From Massilia antarctica (GTDB lineage: Bacteria > Pseudomonadota > Gammaproteobacteria > Burkholderiales > Burkholderiaceae_D), in NCBI RefSeq assembly GCF_015689335.1, contig NZ_CP065053.1:1860001-1924000 (forward strand): 64,000 nucleotides of DNA. Direction: 5' to 3'. Shown here one piece after another: positions 1 to 8,700 of the stretch (positions within the stretch are counted from its first letter, which is position 1; each line of letters opens with the position of its first letter). The notes beneath the pieces are model-generated. The model did no database searches. It saw nothing but the letters and a program-made list of their open reading frames with translations, and was not told where the DNA came from. A program made the position numbers and the translations under genes.

Positions 1-700
1 GGTAGGACAGGATGTCTTCGCGGTCGGTCAGCTTGTCGAAGCCAACCCCGCCCACGCCGGCCGCCAACAGCGCGGCATGCGACTGGCATACGCCCTTCGG
101 TTTGCCGGTGGTGCCGGAGGTGTACAGGATGATCGCAATATCGCTGCCGCTGCCGGCGGCAACCGCCGCCTCGAACGCTCCGGGGTGCGCCTGGTCCCAT
201 GCGCGGCCCAGTGCCTGCAAGGCCGTCAACGAGGTCAGGGCGGCCTGCTTATAGTGGCGCATGCCGCGTTCGTCGTCGAAGACGATGTGGCGCACCTGCG
301 GGCACAGTGCTTGCAGTTCGAGCAGCTTGTCGACCTGCTCCTGGTCTTCGACGATGGCAAAGCCGATCCCGGCGTCGTTCAATACGTAGGCCATGTCGGC
401 CGCCGGTGCGTCCTGGTAGAGCGGTACCGGCACCCCGCCCAGGCACTGCGCGGCGAGCATGGCCCAGTACAGGCGCGGGCGGTTGTCGCCGATGATGGCC
501 AGGTTCATCCCGCGCGTGAAACCGAGCGAGGCCAGGCCGCAGGCCAGGGCGCGCACCTCGGCATTCACCTCCAGCCAATTCCAGGTCTGCCAGATGCCCA
601 GGTGCTTTTCGCGGAAGGCGGGGCGCTGCGGGCGAGTCTGGGCGTGCGCCAGCAGCCGCCGCGGGAAAGTCTGCAATTGCGAGCCATCGGATATCGTCAC
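1..700 (-). CDS. AMP-forming acyl-CoA synthetase (partial)
   Basis: Only the N-terminal ~233 residues are in the window; the gene runs off the left edge. Ligases of this family adenylate a carboxylic acid with ATP and transfer it to CoA. The phosphate-binding signature YTSGTTGKPKG starts near residue 193, and the N-terminal part reads like long-chain fatty-acid-CoA ligases. I chose the GTG at 700 because AAGGGG lies about 8 nt upstream and family-like sequence begins soon after. It is divergent from a Crp/Fnr-type regulator, which may control it. Substrate chain length cannot be read from this fragment. Confidence 0.85.
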   Translation of the reverse strand, partial: MTISDGSQLQTFPRRLLAHAQTRPQRPAFREKHLGIWQTWNWLEVNAEVRALACGLASLGFTRGMNLAIIGDNRPRLYWAMLAAQCLGGVPVPLYQDAPAADMAYVLNDAGIGFAIVEDQEQVDKLLELQALCPQVRHIVFDDERGMRHYKQAALTSLTALQALGRAWDQAHPGAFEAAVAAGSGSDIAIILYTSGTTGKPKGVCQSHAALLAAGVGGVGFDKLTDREDILSY

Positions 701-799
701 CAGCGTCCCCTTTTGTTTGTCCGGCCCCCTCCCGCGAGTGCAAATGCGGGGGTGGCGCGCTTTTTGTGTGATGATATTAGCTCGCGTTGGGCGAGCAGG

Positions 800-817
800 T
801 TGTCTTTTGGATGACAA
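800..817. promoter_or_regulatory. Inverted repeat TTGTC-N8-GACAA, possible Crp/Fnr-type operator
   Basis: A perfect 5-bp inverted repeat with an 8-bp spacer lies between the divergent acyl-CoA synthetase and Crp/Fnr genes, about 40 bp before the regulator start. Its size suits a dimeric Crp/Fnr-family protein, so autoregulation is plausible. The half-site is not the E. coli FNR or CRP consensus. Confidence 0.35.
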
Positions 818-857
818 TTGCCGCCCTAATTCGCGATTTTCGATGTTGCGGCGCACA

Positions 858-1544
858 ATGACAAACCAGACACAGACATTAATAGATCACCTGCGCTCGA
901 CCATATGGGCCCGCACCCTCACCAGCGCCGAGATGATCCGGGTCGAAGCCGACTGCTTCGAGCAGTTCGTGCCCAAGGGCGGCTTCGTATGCCGCAAGGG
1001 TGAGGCGCTGGACAACTGGGTCGGCATTATCGAGGGCCTGGTCAAGATCAACAATTTTTCGCCGTCCGGTAAAAACGTCACCTTCGCCGGCGTGCCCACC
1101 GGCGGCTGGTTCGGCGAAGGCTCGCTGCTCAAGGACCAGACCCGCAAATACGATGTGATGGCGCTGCGCGATACGCGCGTGGCGCGCATGCCGCGCGAAA
1201 CGTTCGAGTGGCTGCTGGAAGTGAGCCTGCCGTTCACGCGCTTCCTGCTGATGCAGCTGAACGAACGCCTGGGCCAGTTCATCGGCCAGGTCGAAAACGA
1301 CCGCATGCTCGATATCGATACCCGCGTGGCGCGCTGCCTGGCCGCCATGTTCAATTCGCACCTGTACCCGGGACTGGAAAAGCTGGTGCAGATTTCGCAG
1401 GAAGAAATCGGCTACCTGTCGGGCGCCTCGCGCCAGCGCGCCAACCAGGCCTTGCAACTGCTGGAGAAGGAAGGGCTGGTAAGGCTCGATTACGGCGGCA
1501 TCCGGGTGCTCGACCTGGAAGGGCTGCGCCACTTCCAGGCATGA
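858..1544 (+). CDS. Crp/Fnr family transcriptional regulator
   Basis: A 228-residue protein with the Crp/Fnr layout. The N-terminal cyclic-nucleotide-binding-like beta-roll (about residues 20-130) includes GGWFGEGSLL. A dimerisation helix follows, then a C-terminal winged helix whose recognition region reads SQEEIGYLSGASRQRANQAL. No N-terminal cysteine cluster of the FNR type is seen, so direct oxygen sensing through an Fe-S cluster is unlikely. An in-frame ATG at 843 would add five residues; neither start has a strong Shine-Dalgarno sequence. It is divergent from the acyl-CoA synthetase, a likely target. The effector is unknown. Confidence 0.9.
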   Translation: MTNQTQTLIDHLRSTIWARTLTSAEMIRVEADCFEQFVPKGGFVCRKGEALDNWVGIIEGLVKINNFSPSGKNVTFAGVPTGGWFGEGSLLKDQTRKYDVMALRDTRVARMPRETFEWLLEVSLPFTRFLLMQLNERLGQFIGQVENDRMLDIDTRVARCLAAMFNSHLYPGLEKLVQISQEEIGYLSGASRQRANQALQLLEKEGLVRLDYGGIRVLDLEGLRHFQA

Positions 1545-1611
1545 AGCGCGGACGCACACATGCACACGCCCGGCGCCACGGCAGGGCGCGATAGAGGTAT
1601 CATAAGCCACA

Positions 1612-3447
1612 ATGACATCACCCGATTCAACGCTGCCCATGCCCACTACCACCGCGCGCGATGAGCGCCTCGCGCAGCTGCGCGCCGCCATGCGCAGCGC
1701 GCACGTCGACGCCTGCATCATCCCGTCGTCCGACCCGCACCTGTCCGAATACCTGCCCGGCCGCTGGCAGGGCCGCGAATGGCTGACCGGTTTCACCGGC
1801 TCGGTCGGCACCTTCATCGCCACCGGCGACTTTGCCGGCTGCTGGACCGACGCCCGCTACTGGACCCAGGCCGAGACCGAACTGGCCGGCAGCAGTGTGC
1901 AACTGATGAAAATCCCGTCCGGCGCCAGCCTGCTGCACATCGACTGGCTGGCCGCCAACCTGGCCCTGGGCCAGACGGTGGCGGTGGACGCGCGCGTGCT
2001 CGGCCTGTCCACGGCGCGCCTGCTGGCGGACGCCTTGAAAGCGCGCGGCATCATTCTTCGCACCGACATCGACCTGCTCGATTCGGTGTGGCGCGAGCGC
2101 CCGGCGCTGCCCTTGGTGCCGCTGTTCGAGCACGCCGCGCCGTACGCGTCGACCAGCCGCGCCGGCAAGCTGGCCGCTACCCGCGCCGCCATGGCAACAC
2201 TGGGCGCCGAGCGCCACTTCATCTCCACCCTCGACGACATCGCTTGGCTGTTCAACCTGCGCGGCGCGGATGTGAACTACAACCCGGTGTTCCTGGCGCA
2301 TGCGCTGGTGACACCTGACAGCGCGACCCTGTTCGTGGCCGAAGCCAAGGTCGATGCCGCACTGCGCGCCCGCCTGCTGCTTGACGGCGTCACCCTTGCT
2401 CCCTATGAAGACGCCGCCGGCGCGCTGGCCGCGCTGCCTGCCGATACCTCGCTGCTGATCGACCCGCGCCGCGTCACCGCCGGCATGCGCGACACGATCG
2501 CGCCTCGTGTGAGGGTGATCGAAGCGGTCAACCCGACCACCTTCGCCAAATCCAGAAAAACCGCTGCCGACGCCGCCCACGTGCGCGCCACCATGGAGCA
2601 GGATGGCGCGGCCCTGTGCGAATTTTTCGCCTGGCTGGAAGCCGAACTGGCCAACCCGGCGCGCGCCCCGCTTACCGAAGTGGCCATCGACCGCCAGATC
2701 ACGGCGGCGCGCGCGCGTCGGCCCGATTTTGTCAGCCCCAGTTTCGGCACCATCGCCGGCTTTAACGCCAACGGCGCCGTTATCCACTACCGCGCCAGCG
2801 AGGCGGCGCACGCCGTCATCGAAGGCGACGGTCTGCTGCTGATCGACTCCGGCGGGCAGTACCTGGGCGGCACCACCGACATCACGCGCGTGGTGCCGGT
2901 GGGCGTTACCAGCGAAGCGCAGCGCAGCGACTTCACCCTGGTGCTCAAGGGCGTGATCGCGCTGTCGTCGGCGCGCTTCCCGCGCGGCACCCGCTCGCCG
3001 ATGCTCGATGCGCTGGCGCGCGCCCCGATCTGGGCGGCCGGCATCGATTACGGCCACGGCACCGGCCACGGCGTCGGCTTCTTCCTCAATGTGCACGAGG
3101 GACCGCAGTCGATTTCCGCAAGCGCCATGCCGGAGCCGCACACCGCCATGGAAGAGGGCATGATCACGTCGGTCGAACCGGGCATCTACCGGCCCGGCCG
3201 CTGGGGTATCCGGATCGAGAACCTGGTGCTGAACGTGGCGCTTGATGCCACCGAATTCGGCGACTGGCTGCGCTTCGAAACCTTGACCCTGTGCCCGATC
3301 GACACGCGCTGCCTGCACCTGCCGCTGCTGCGCGCCGACGAAATCGCCTGGATCAACGACTACCATGCCACCGTGCGCGCGCGCCTGGCGCCGCATGTGG
3401 GCGGCGCGGCCGCCGCCTGGCTTGACCAACGCACACAGGAGATCTGA
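1612..3447 (+). CDS. M24 family Xaa-Pro aminopeptidase (three-domain aminopeptidase P)
   Basis: At 611 residues it matches the long three-domain aminopeptidase P form rather than the shorter E. coli PepP. Two creatinase-like N-terminal domains come first, then the pita-bread M24 catalytic domain with the metal-ligand segments LLIDSGGQYLGGTTDITR and HGTGHGVG, then SVEPGIY and a C-terminal extension. It removes an N-terminal residue preceding proline, using two metal ions. There is no signal peptide, so it should be cytoplasmic. Its TGA overlaps the ATG of the next gene (TGATG), suggesting translational coupling. An alternative in-frame ATG lies at 1639. Confidence 0.93.
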   Translation: MTSPDSTLPMPTTTARDERLAQLRAAMRSAHVDACIIPSSDPHLSEYLPGRWQGREWLTGFTGSVGTFIATGDFAGCWTDARYWTQAETELAGSSVQLMKIPSGASLLHIDWLAANLALGQTVAVDARVLGLSTARLLADALKARGIILRTDIDLLDSVWRERPALPLVPLFEHAAPYASTSRAGKLAATRAAMATLGAERHFISTLDDIAWLFNLRGADVNYNPVFLAHALVTPDSATLFVAEAKVDAALRARLLLDGVTLAPYEDAAGALAALPADTSLLIDPRRVTAGMRDTIAPRVRVIEAVNPTTFAKSRKTAADAAHVRATMEQDGAALCEFFAWLEAELANPARAPLTEVAIDRQITAARARRPDFVSPSFGTIAGFNANGAVIHYRASEAAHAVIEGDGLLLIDSGGQYLGGTTDITRVVPVGVTSEAQRSDFTLVLKGVIALSSARFPRGTRSPMLDALARAPIWAAGIDYGHGTGHGVGFFLNVHEGPQSISASAMPEPHTAMEEGMITSVEPGIYRPGRWGIRIENLVLNVALDATEFGDWLRFETLTLCPIDTRCLHLPLLRADEIAWINDYHATVRARLAPHVGGAAAAWLDQRTQEI

Positions 3448-3713
3448 TGTCGACCGCACGTTCAACCCGGGCCAGCGCCGCCGTCGACCGTCTCAAGGTA
3501 CGCAGCGGGAATGCCGGCTATTCGATGGCCCGCACCGGCGACGGCCTGTTCTTCCTGTCGGAAGCGCCGGGCGAGCCGCCCCTGTGCGCCCCGCTCGAAC
3601 TCGACGACTTCGTCGCCTTCGTCAACAAGCTCGGACCGCAAGTGGCGCGGAGGGTCAGCAAGCTCGATGTCGCTTTTGAAAAACAGCTGGTGAAAAAAAA
3701 GCCAGCATCCTAG
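3447..3713 (+). CDS. Small conserved hypothetical protein
   Basis: An 88-residue basic protein with no recognised domain, no signal peptide and no membrane segment. Its ATG overlaps the stop of the aminopeptidase gene, so the two are probably co-transcribed and coupled. The lysine-rich C-terminus (KKKPAS) and the middle segment LELDDFVAFVNKLG give no functional clue. The tight coupling and the same codon bias as its neighbours support a real gene. Confidence 0.65.
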   Translation: MSTARSTRASAAVDRLKVRSGNAGYSMARTGDGLFFLSEAPGEPPLCAPLELDDFVAFVNKLGPQVARRVSKLDVAFEKQLVKKKPAS

Positions 3714-3732
3714 ATCCGACCAAGGAAACCGC

Positions 3733-4479
3733 ATGCCCACCAAGGATCTGCTTTCGGCCTATTGGTCGCAACCCGAAATCGCCACCAACGGCCTGATTCT
3801 GCTCAATCTGCTGGGGGCCCTGCTACTCGGGCTGCTGGTCGGCTACGAACGCTCTTACCACGGGCGCGCCGCCGGCATGCGCACCTATGGCCTGGTGTGC
3901 ATGGCCTCGGCCGCGCTGACCATCGTCGGCGGCTATCCCGGCTTCTGGTTCGGCGGCCATGGCTCCTCGCTGCTGGCCGCGGTCGATCCCACGCGCGTGA
4001 TCCAGGGCATCGTCACCGGCATCGGCTTCCTGGGCGCCGGCGTGATCATGCGCGAAGGCTTCAACATCAGCGGCCTGACGACCGCCGCCTCGATCTGGAC
4101 CTCGTCGGTCATCGGCATCCTGGTCGGCGTCGGGTTTTACCTGGCGGCGATGGGGCTGGCCTTCTTTTCGGCGATGATCATGATCTATCTCTCCAAGGTC
4201 GAAGCCTGGCTGCCCTCGCGCCACGCGGTGGCGGTGATGATCCGCTTCAAGCACGACTTCGTGCCGCGCGAGGATGCGCTGCGCCGCATCGCGCTCGCGC
4301 GCGGCTATGCGATCGCCGGCGGTTCGCTCACCATCGGCAGCGAGGGGAGCATGCAGGAATGGCGCTTCGTGGCGCTGGCGCTGTCCAAGAAAAGCGGCGC
4401 GCCGCTGTCCGACCTGGCGGCCGAACTGGCGCAGTTCGACGGCATCGACAGTTTTCAAATCTCCCACGCCCGCAATTAA
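3733..4479 (+). CDS. MgtC/SapB family membrane protein
   Basis: A 248-residue protein with several hydrophobic segments in its N-terminal two thirds. The MgtC/SapB hallmarks are visible: ALLLGLLVGYERS, AAGMRTYGLVC and GIGFLGAGVIM. A soluble C-terminal tail follows (about residues 160-248). MgtC-type proteins in the inner membrane are linked to magnesium limitation, acid or intracellular stress and modulation of ATP synthase; which applies here is unknown. It lies 19 bp after the small hypothetical gene and 9 bp before the DUF924 gene, so it belongs to the same run. Confidence 0.9.
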   Translation: MPTKDLLSAYWSQPEIATNGLILLNLLGALLLGLLVGYERSYHGRAAGMRTYGLVCMASAALTIVGGYPGFWFGGHGSSLLAAVDPTRVIQGIVTGIGFLGAGVIMREGFNISGLTTAASIWTSSVIGILVGVGFYLAAMGLAFFSAMIMIYLSKVEAWLPSRHAVAVMIRFKHDFVPREDALRRIALARGYAIAGGSLTIGSEGSMQEWRFVALALSKKSGAPLSDLAAELAQFDGIDSFQISHARN

Positions 4480-4488
4480 GGAGCGGTC

Positions 4489-5067
4489 ATGACGGCACAA
4501 GACATACTCGATTTCTGGTTCCTCCCGGCGCACCATCCGGACCACGCCAAGGCGCGCGACGTCTGGTTCCGCAAGAGCGACGCTTTTGATGCCGAGGTGG
4601 CCGAGCGCTTCGGCTCCCTGCTCGAACACGCGGTCGCCGGCGGCCTGCGCGATTGGGACGATGAAGGAGCGCAGGGCGCGCTGGCGCGCATCGTGCTGCT
4701 CGACCAGCTCACGCGCAACGCCTGGCGCGGCCAGCCGGCCTCGTTTTCGGGCGACGCGCTGGCGCTGGCGGCGGCCATGCGCCTGGTCGACAGCGGCGCC
4801 GATCAAACGCTCACGCCCTTGCAGCGCTGGTTCGTCTACATGCCGTTCGAGCACGCCGAAGATGCGCGCATGCAGGAGCGCGCGGTCGCGCTGTTCACCG
4901 GCCTGGCGCAGTACGGCAATCAGTTCGAGGGCGCGCTCGATTACGCGCACCGCCATCGCGGCGTGATCGCGCGTTTCGGCCGCTTCCCGCACCGCAATGC
5001 GATTTTGGGGCGCGCCTCCACACCCGAGGAAATCGACTTCCTCAAGCAGCCAGGGTCGGGTTTCTAG
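4489..5067 (+). CDS. DUF924 family protein
   Basis: A 192-residue protein with the DUF924 pattern: ILDFWFLPA at the start, LDQLTRNAWRG around residue 75, LQRWFVYMPFEHAED around residue 110, and the C-terminal FGRFPHRNAILGR. The family is alpha-helical and TPR-like, with no established reaction. Its stop codon is followed directly by the GTG start of the next gene, so the two are likely translated together. Confidence 0.9.
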   Translation: MTAQDILDFWFLPAHHPDHAKARDVWFRKSDAFDAEVAERFGSLLEHAVAGGLRDWDDEGAQGALARIVLLDQLTRNAWRGQPASFSGDALALAAAMRLVDSGADQTLTPLQRWFVYMPFEHAEDARMQERAVALFTGLAQYGNQFEGALDYAHRHRGVIARFGRFPHRNAILGRASTPEEIDFLKQPGSGF

Positions 5068-5895
5068 GTGACGCGCACGCTCAACATCATCGGTGCCGGC
5101 CATGTGGGCAGGGTGCTGGGGCGCCTGTTCGGCGCGAGCGGCAGCTTCGCCGTGCAGGACGTGCTGACACGCTCGCACGCCAGTGCGCTTGACGCCGTCG
5201 GTTTTATCGGCGCCGGGCGCGCGCTGGCCGGCCTGGGGTCGATGCGGCCGGCCGATGTGTGGATGCTGGCCGTCGGCGACGACCAGATCGGCGCCGTGTG
5301 CGCGCAACTGGCCGCCGGGCAGCCGCTGGCCGGCGCCATCGTGTTTCATTGCAGCGGCGCCATATCGTCGGCGCAGCTGGCGGCGGCCACCGACGCCGGG
5401 GCGCTGGCGGCATCCGTGCATCCGATCCGCAGCTTCGCCGATCCGGCGCTGGTGGCGCGGCACTTCGACGGCACGTTTTGCGGGATCGAGGGCGACGCCG
5501 GCGCGCTGGCCGTGCTCACGCCGGCGCTGGCGGCGATCGGCGCGCAGCCGGTGGCCATCGACGCCGCGGCCAAGACGGTGTACCACGCGGCCTCGGTGTT
5601 TGCATCGAATTATCTGGTGACGGTGCTCGACGCCGCCCTGCGCGCCTACCAGGCGGCTGGTGTGCCCGAACCGGTGGCGCGCGCCATGGCGCAGCCGTTG
5701 GCGTCGGAGAGCATGGCCAATGTGTTTCGCCTGGGCGCGGCGGCGGCGCTGAGCGGGCCGATTGCACGCGGCGACATGGATACGGTGGCGCGCCAGCAGG
5801 CGGCGCTGGATGTCTGGGACGGGCCGACCGGGGCCTTGTACGGGGCGCTGGTGGCGCCGACCCAGGACCTGGCGCGGCGTAAAACGCGCCGGTGA
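5068..5895 (+). CDS. Rossmann-like/DUF2520 oxidoreductase-like protein
   Basis: 275 residues. The N-terminus carries a dinucleotide-binding fold (LNIIGAGHVGRVLGRLF). A ketopantoate-reductase-like middle part includes the segment ASVHPIRSFADP. The C-terminal helical half fits DUF2520 (AAKTVYHAASVFASNYLV). Such proteins resemble NAD(P)-dependent dehydrogenases, but no substrate is known. The GTG start follows the upstream TAG with no gap. Confidence 0.85.
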   Translation: MTRTLNIIGAGHVGRVLGRLFGASGSFAVQDVLTRSHASALDAVGFIGAGRALAGLGSMRPADVWMLAVGDDQIGAVCAQLAAGQPLAGAIVFHCSGAISSAQLAAATDAGALAASVHPIRSFADPALVARHFDGTFCGIEGDAGALAVLTPALAAIGAQPVAIDAAAKTVYHAASVFASNYLVTVLDAALRAYQAAGVPEPVARAMAQPLASESMANVFRLGAAAALSGPIARGDMDTVARQQAALDVWDGPTGALYGALVAPTQDLARRKTRR

Positions 5896-5933
5896 GGGGG
5901 GACGATCCTGAAGTTTCGCAACCGGCGGTAACA

Positions 5934-5976
5934 CCGGGGTCAGACCCCCTAACTGAAAAACCGGGGTCTGACCCCG
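5934..5976. repeat. Paired GGGGTCAGACCCC / GGGGTCTGACCCC hairpin (REP-like)
   Basis: Two 13-bp near-palindromes (5936-5948 and 5963-5975) are exact reverse complements, separated by 14 nt, and can form one long hairpin. This is the form of a REP/BIME element. A REP-associated tyrosine transposase lies at 8701-9165. The remaining intergenic DNA up to 6158 shows nothing I can assign. Confidence 0.7.
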
Positions 5977-6158
5977 TGGGGAAACCCGGCGGCTGCCGCG
6001 TATGCAACGCGGCTGATGCATTAATGCGAAAAGATGCAACCATGCATCGACAAACGCAAAAAATCGCAATAAGCTAGACCGTTACGGTGATCTTGCGGGA
6101 GACTTGCCAAAACGGCAGCGATCCCGTGCCGCTGCTCACGTCGACGAGGGAGACCAGC

Positions 6159-6521
6159 ATGCTATTTTTGAAAAGTACGTCTGTGACAAAGGCGCCCGGC
6201 ATTTATGAAGTCGATATCGCCGCCAAGCCCCCCGGCAAGACCTTCGGCGTCTTTCTCGCCACCGACCCCGATAATCCCCCGAATTCGATCCTCGCCGGCC
6301 TCGCGGAGCTGGGCTTCCAGAACACCCATAGCGAAGCCTACACCCACAAGGATCGCGGCAAGGTGCTCGACCTGCACTTCCAAAAAGACGGCACCGACAT
6401 CTTCAAGGGCTGGAAAACCGAAGAGTGCGAGGCCAATCTGAAAGCCATCGATACCCTGTTCGGCAACGTCGGCATCAGCGTCACGCCGCGCGTGATGTCC
6501 CTGGCCGAAGCCTATTCCTGA
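6159..6521 (+). CDS. Hypothetical protein
   Basis: 120 residues with no recognised domain, signal peptide or transmembrane segment. The start at 6159 is chosen over an in-frame upstream ATG because AGGGAGA lies about 8 nt before it and the upstream translation looks non-coding. The protein is soluble and acidic, of mixed alpha/beta character, and ends with VGISVTPRVMSLAEAYS. It is convergent with the next gene; 22 bp separate the two stops. Confidence 0.6.
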   Translation: MLFLKSTSVTKAPGIYEVDIAAKPPGKTFGVFLATDPDNPPNSILAGLAELGFQNTHSEAYTHKDRGKVLDLHFQKDGTDIFKGWKTEECEANLKAIDTLFGNVGISVTPRVMSLAEAYS

Positions 6522-6543
6522 GCCATCGCCGCCGCTTGCCGCC

Positions 6544-7125
6544 TCACGTCGGGACCTCGATGTGATACAGGGCCCACGGGCAGGCGCCGAAGCGTTCGGC
6601 CACCGGCCTGGCGGCCATGTCCGGGAACCGGTCCGCATCGTAGACGGCCCACAAGGGCCCCAGTCCGCCCAGCGCCATCGGCTTGCCGTCGAGATGGGTG
6701 GCGACGATGAAGCGCTGCGCGCGCGCCTGCGCCACCGGCAGCGCGACCGCATAGCCGTCGACCGCGCGCAGCAGCAGCTTGCCATCGTCGCGCAGGCGGG
6801 TGCCGCTGGCCGCCACCACGTCCAGCAGCAGCGGGCCGCGCAGCGCATGCGCCTTGCCGTCGTATTCCAGGGTGGGGCGGATGGCGACCGCGGGCAGGGC
6901 CAGCAGCGCGTTGAAGTCCAGGCTGAAGGCCTTGTCGAAGCTGATCTTTTGCTTGTGCATCATCTGGTCGAGCACCGGGTCGAAGGGACCGCGGTTGCTG
7001 CGCGCCAGCGCGCCGGTGAGGGTCAGCAGCGCCGGTCCCTGCGCCGCCCGGGCAGGTGCCGCGCAAGCGAGGCCGGGCAGGGCGGCCGCGCTCACGGCAG
7101 CGCCCAGGAAATGGCGTTTTTTCAT
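6544..7125 (-). CDS. Exported molybdopterin-oxidoreductase-fold protein
   Basis: 193 residues with an N-terminal signal sequence (about 1-27, ending near APARA). The rest resembles the small sulfite-oxidase-type molybdopterin-binding domain: LTLTGAL, RGPLLLDVV, DGYAVALP and a final WALYHIEV. The usual conserved cysteine that coordinates molybdenum is not obvious, and there is no RR Tat motif (MKKRHF only). It may be a cofactor-free member of this fold. It is divergent from the AlkB-like gene across 56 bp. Confidence 0.65.
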   Translation of the reverse strand: MKKRHFLGAAVSAAALPGLACAAPARAAQGPALLTLTGALARSNRGPFDPVLDQMMHKQKISFDKAFSLDFNALLALPAVAIRPTLEYDGKAHALRGPLLLDVVAASGTRLRDDGKLLLRAVDGYAVALPVAQARAQRFIVATHLDGKPMALGGLGPLWAVYDADRFPDMAARPVAERFGACPWALYHIEVPT

Positions 7126-7181
7126 GCGAAAATACCTCGTCTATCGTGTCATCCTGCCATCATATCGCCATATCGCCCCTC

Positions 7182-7775
7182 ATGGACCTGTTTCAGCAAT
7201 CTGAGTTAATCCCCTTTCCCCTCGACGATGGCACGGTCGCGGTGCTGCCGCAGCTACCTTTTCACTTGAGTAACGCCGACGTGCTCGCCCGCCTCATCGA
7301 CGAGACTGCCTGGCGCGCCGAATCGATCACCCTGTGGGGCAAACAGCATCCGCAGCCGCGCCTGACCGCCTGGCATGGCGAGGCGGCCTACACCTACTCC
7401 GGCCTGCGCCTCGAACCGTTGCCGTTCACGCCGCTGCAGCTGGCACTGAAGGATGCGGTCGAGGCCGCCTGCGGCCAGCGCTTCAACAGCGTGCTGCTCA
7501 ATTTCTATCGCACTGAACGCGACAGCATGGGCATGCACAGCGATGACGAAGCCGAGCTCGGCCCGCAACCGGTCATCGCATCGCTTAGTTTCGGGGCCGA
7601 AAGAACCTTTATCCTGCGTCACAAACAGACAAAACAGACACTTAAGCTAGTCTTAAAAGACGGTACTTTACTAGTGATGTCAGGCAATACACAAACGCAC
7701 TGGCTGCACGGAATTAACAAGTCGACCCGCGCCATCGGCCCGCGAGTGAATCTAACTTTCCGCTTTATCTTCTAA
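7182..7775 (+). CDS. AlkB-like 2-oxoglutarate/Fe(II) dioxygenase
   Basis: 197 residues. The iron triad is readable: H119 and D121 in MHSDDE, and H176 in THWLHGI. The oxoglutarate-binding arginine region is the C-terminal RVNLTFRF. Family members remove alkyl groups from nucleic-acid bases (AlkB demethylation repair) or act on proteins. The start at 7182 places the protein at the usual AlkB-homologue length. No Ada-type binding region was recognised upstream. Confidence 0.92.
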   Translation: MDLFQQSELIPFPLDDGTVAVLPQLPFHLSNADVLARLIDETAWRAESITLWGKQHPQPRLTAWHGEAAYTYSGLRLEPLPFTPLQLALKDAVEAACGQRFNSVLLNFYRTERDSMGMHSDDEAELGPQPVIASLSFGAERTFILRHKQTKQTLKLVLKDGTLLVMSGNTQTHWLHGINKSTRAIGPRVNLTFRFIF

Positions 7776-7978
7776 TTTATGCCTAAATGCGCATAAGCGA
7801 GAAATGCATATAGCTGAACGCATAGTCAGTTATTTCGATTCCATCCGTTTTCCCGCGTTACATCTTCTTACAAGTCTTACGGAATGCCACTTCATGCGTC
7901 GATTCGGTAATGCTATCTTGATTACCTCGCAATTCATTGGGAATTGCGGAACAGACTGTTTTAAACAAAGGATTCCGC

Positions 7979-8536
7979 ATGAAAAAGCTCATTTTTGCAT
8001 TGATCGCTGGCGTCACCGCGATGACCGCTGCCCAGGCCCAAAGCCCGGCTCCTTACATCGGTCTGGGTGTCGCATCGTCCGATCACAATTTCAAAATCAG
8101 CGGTAGCGACTTCGATGGCGACGGTTACAAGCCTTCGCTGAAAGTCTTCGGCGGCCTCGATATCACCCCGATGTGGGGCGTGGAAGCCGGTTACACCGAC
8201 CTGCGCAAGGCTGATTTCAACTACAAGATCGGCAATGAAACCCGCAACGGCAGCGCCGACGGCAAGCGCGCTTACGTCGCCGGCAAGGCCACCATGCCTG
8301 TCAACGAGATGTTTTCGGTCTACGGCAAGCTGGGTGTTGGTTACAGCAAGGTCGACGGCAGTTCGCCCGACCTGCGCTACAAGGAAAGCGAGACAGGCGT
8401 GTATGCGGGTGTTGGCGCCCAGTACAACCTGAGCAAGCAGGTCGCCCTGACCCTGGAATACGAGCGCTACGGCAAGAGCAAGGACTTCGGTGCCAAGGCA
8501 GACGCCATCACCGTTGGCGCTCGTTACAACTTCTGA
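7979..8536 (+). CDS. Outer-membrane beta-barrel protein (OmpA-like barrel family)
   Basis: 185 residues. It has a clear signal peptide with cleavage after AAQA (about residue 20), alternating strands typical of an eight-stranded barrel (PYIGLGVASSDHNF, SVYGKLGVGYSKV) and a terminal phenylalanine for BAM recognition. AAAGGA precedes the ATG. No OmpA peptidoglycan-binding domain follows, so it is a stand-alone barrel. The role is unknown. The AT-rich 200 bp upstream probably hold the promoter. Confidence 0.88.
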   Translation: MKKLIFALIAGVTAMTAAQAQSPAPYIGLGVASSDHNFKISGSDFDGDGYKPSLKVFGGLDITPMWGVEAGYTDLRKADFNYKIGNETRNGSADGKRAYVAGKATMPVNEMFSVYGKLGVGYSKVDGSSPDLRYKESETGVYAGVGAQYNLSKQVALTLEYERYGKSKDFGAKADAITVGARYNF

Positions 8537-8542
8537 TCCAGC

Positions 8543-8575
8543 GCCTGGGCTGTGCGTCTGACGCGCAGCCCGGGC
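8543..8575 (+). terminator. GC-rich hairpin after the barrel gene
   Basis: Arms GCCTGGGCTGTGCG and CGCGCAGCCCGGGC pair with G-T wobbles around a 5-nt loop, starting 7 bp after the stop codon. There is no U-tract, so termination efficiency is uncertain; it may mainly protect the 3' end. Confidence 0.45.
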
Positions 8576-8700
8576 CGCTCCTGACAGAAGGGCAGACCGG
8601 AACAGGCACGGCGCCTTCCAGTGTGTGCAGCAAGCGCCCCCTCCGCTTGCTGTATCCACCGGTTGGCGCTTTGTCTGTTTACGGGCCCGATTCCCACCCC

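Noticed and set aside
1627..3465. 612-codon open frame antisense to the aminopeptidase gene
   Set aside because: Arg/Gly/Gln-rich shadow frame caused by high GC at third positions; the plus-strand protein has a full set of M24 motifs.
3823..6069. 748-codon minus-strand frame opposite MgtC, DUF924 and DUF2520 genes
   Set aside because: It covers three well-supported plus-strand genes with coupled starts and stops; the composition is typical of an antisense shadow.
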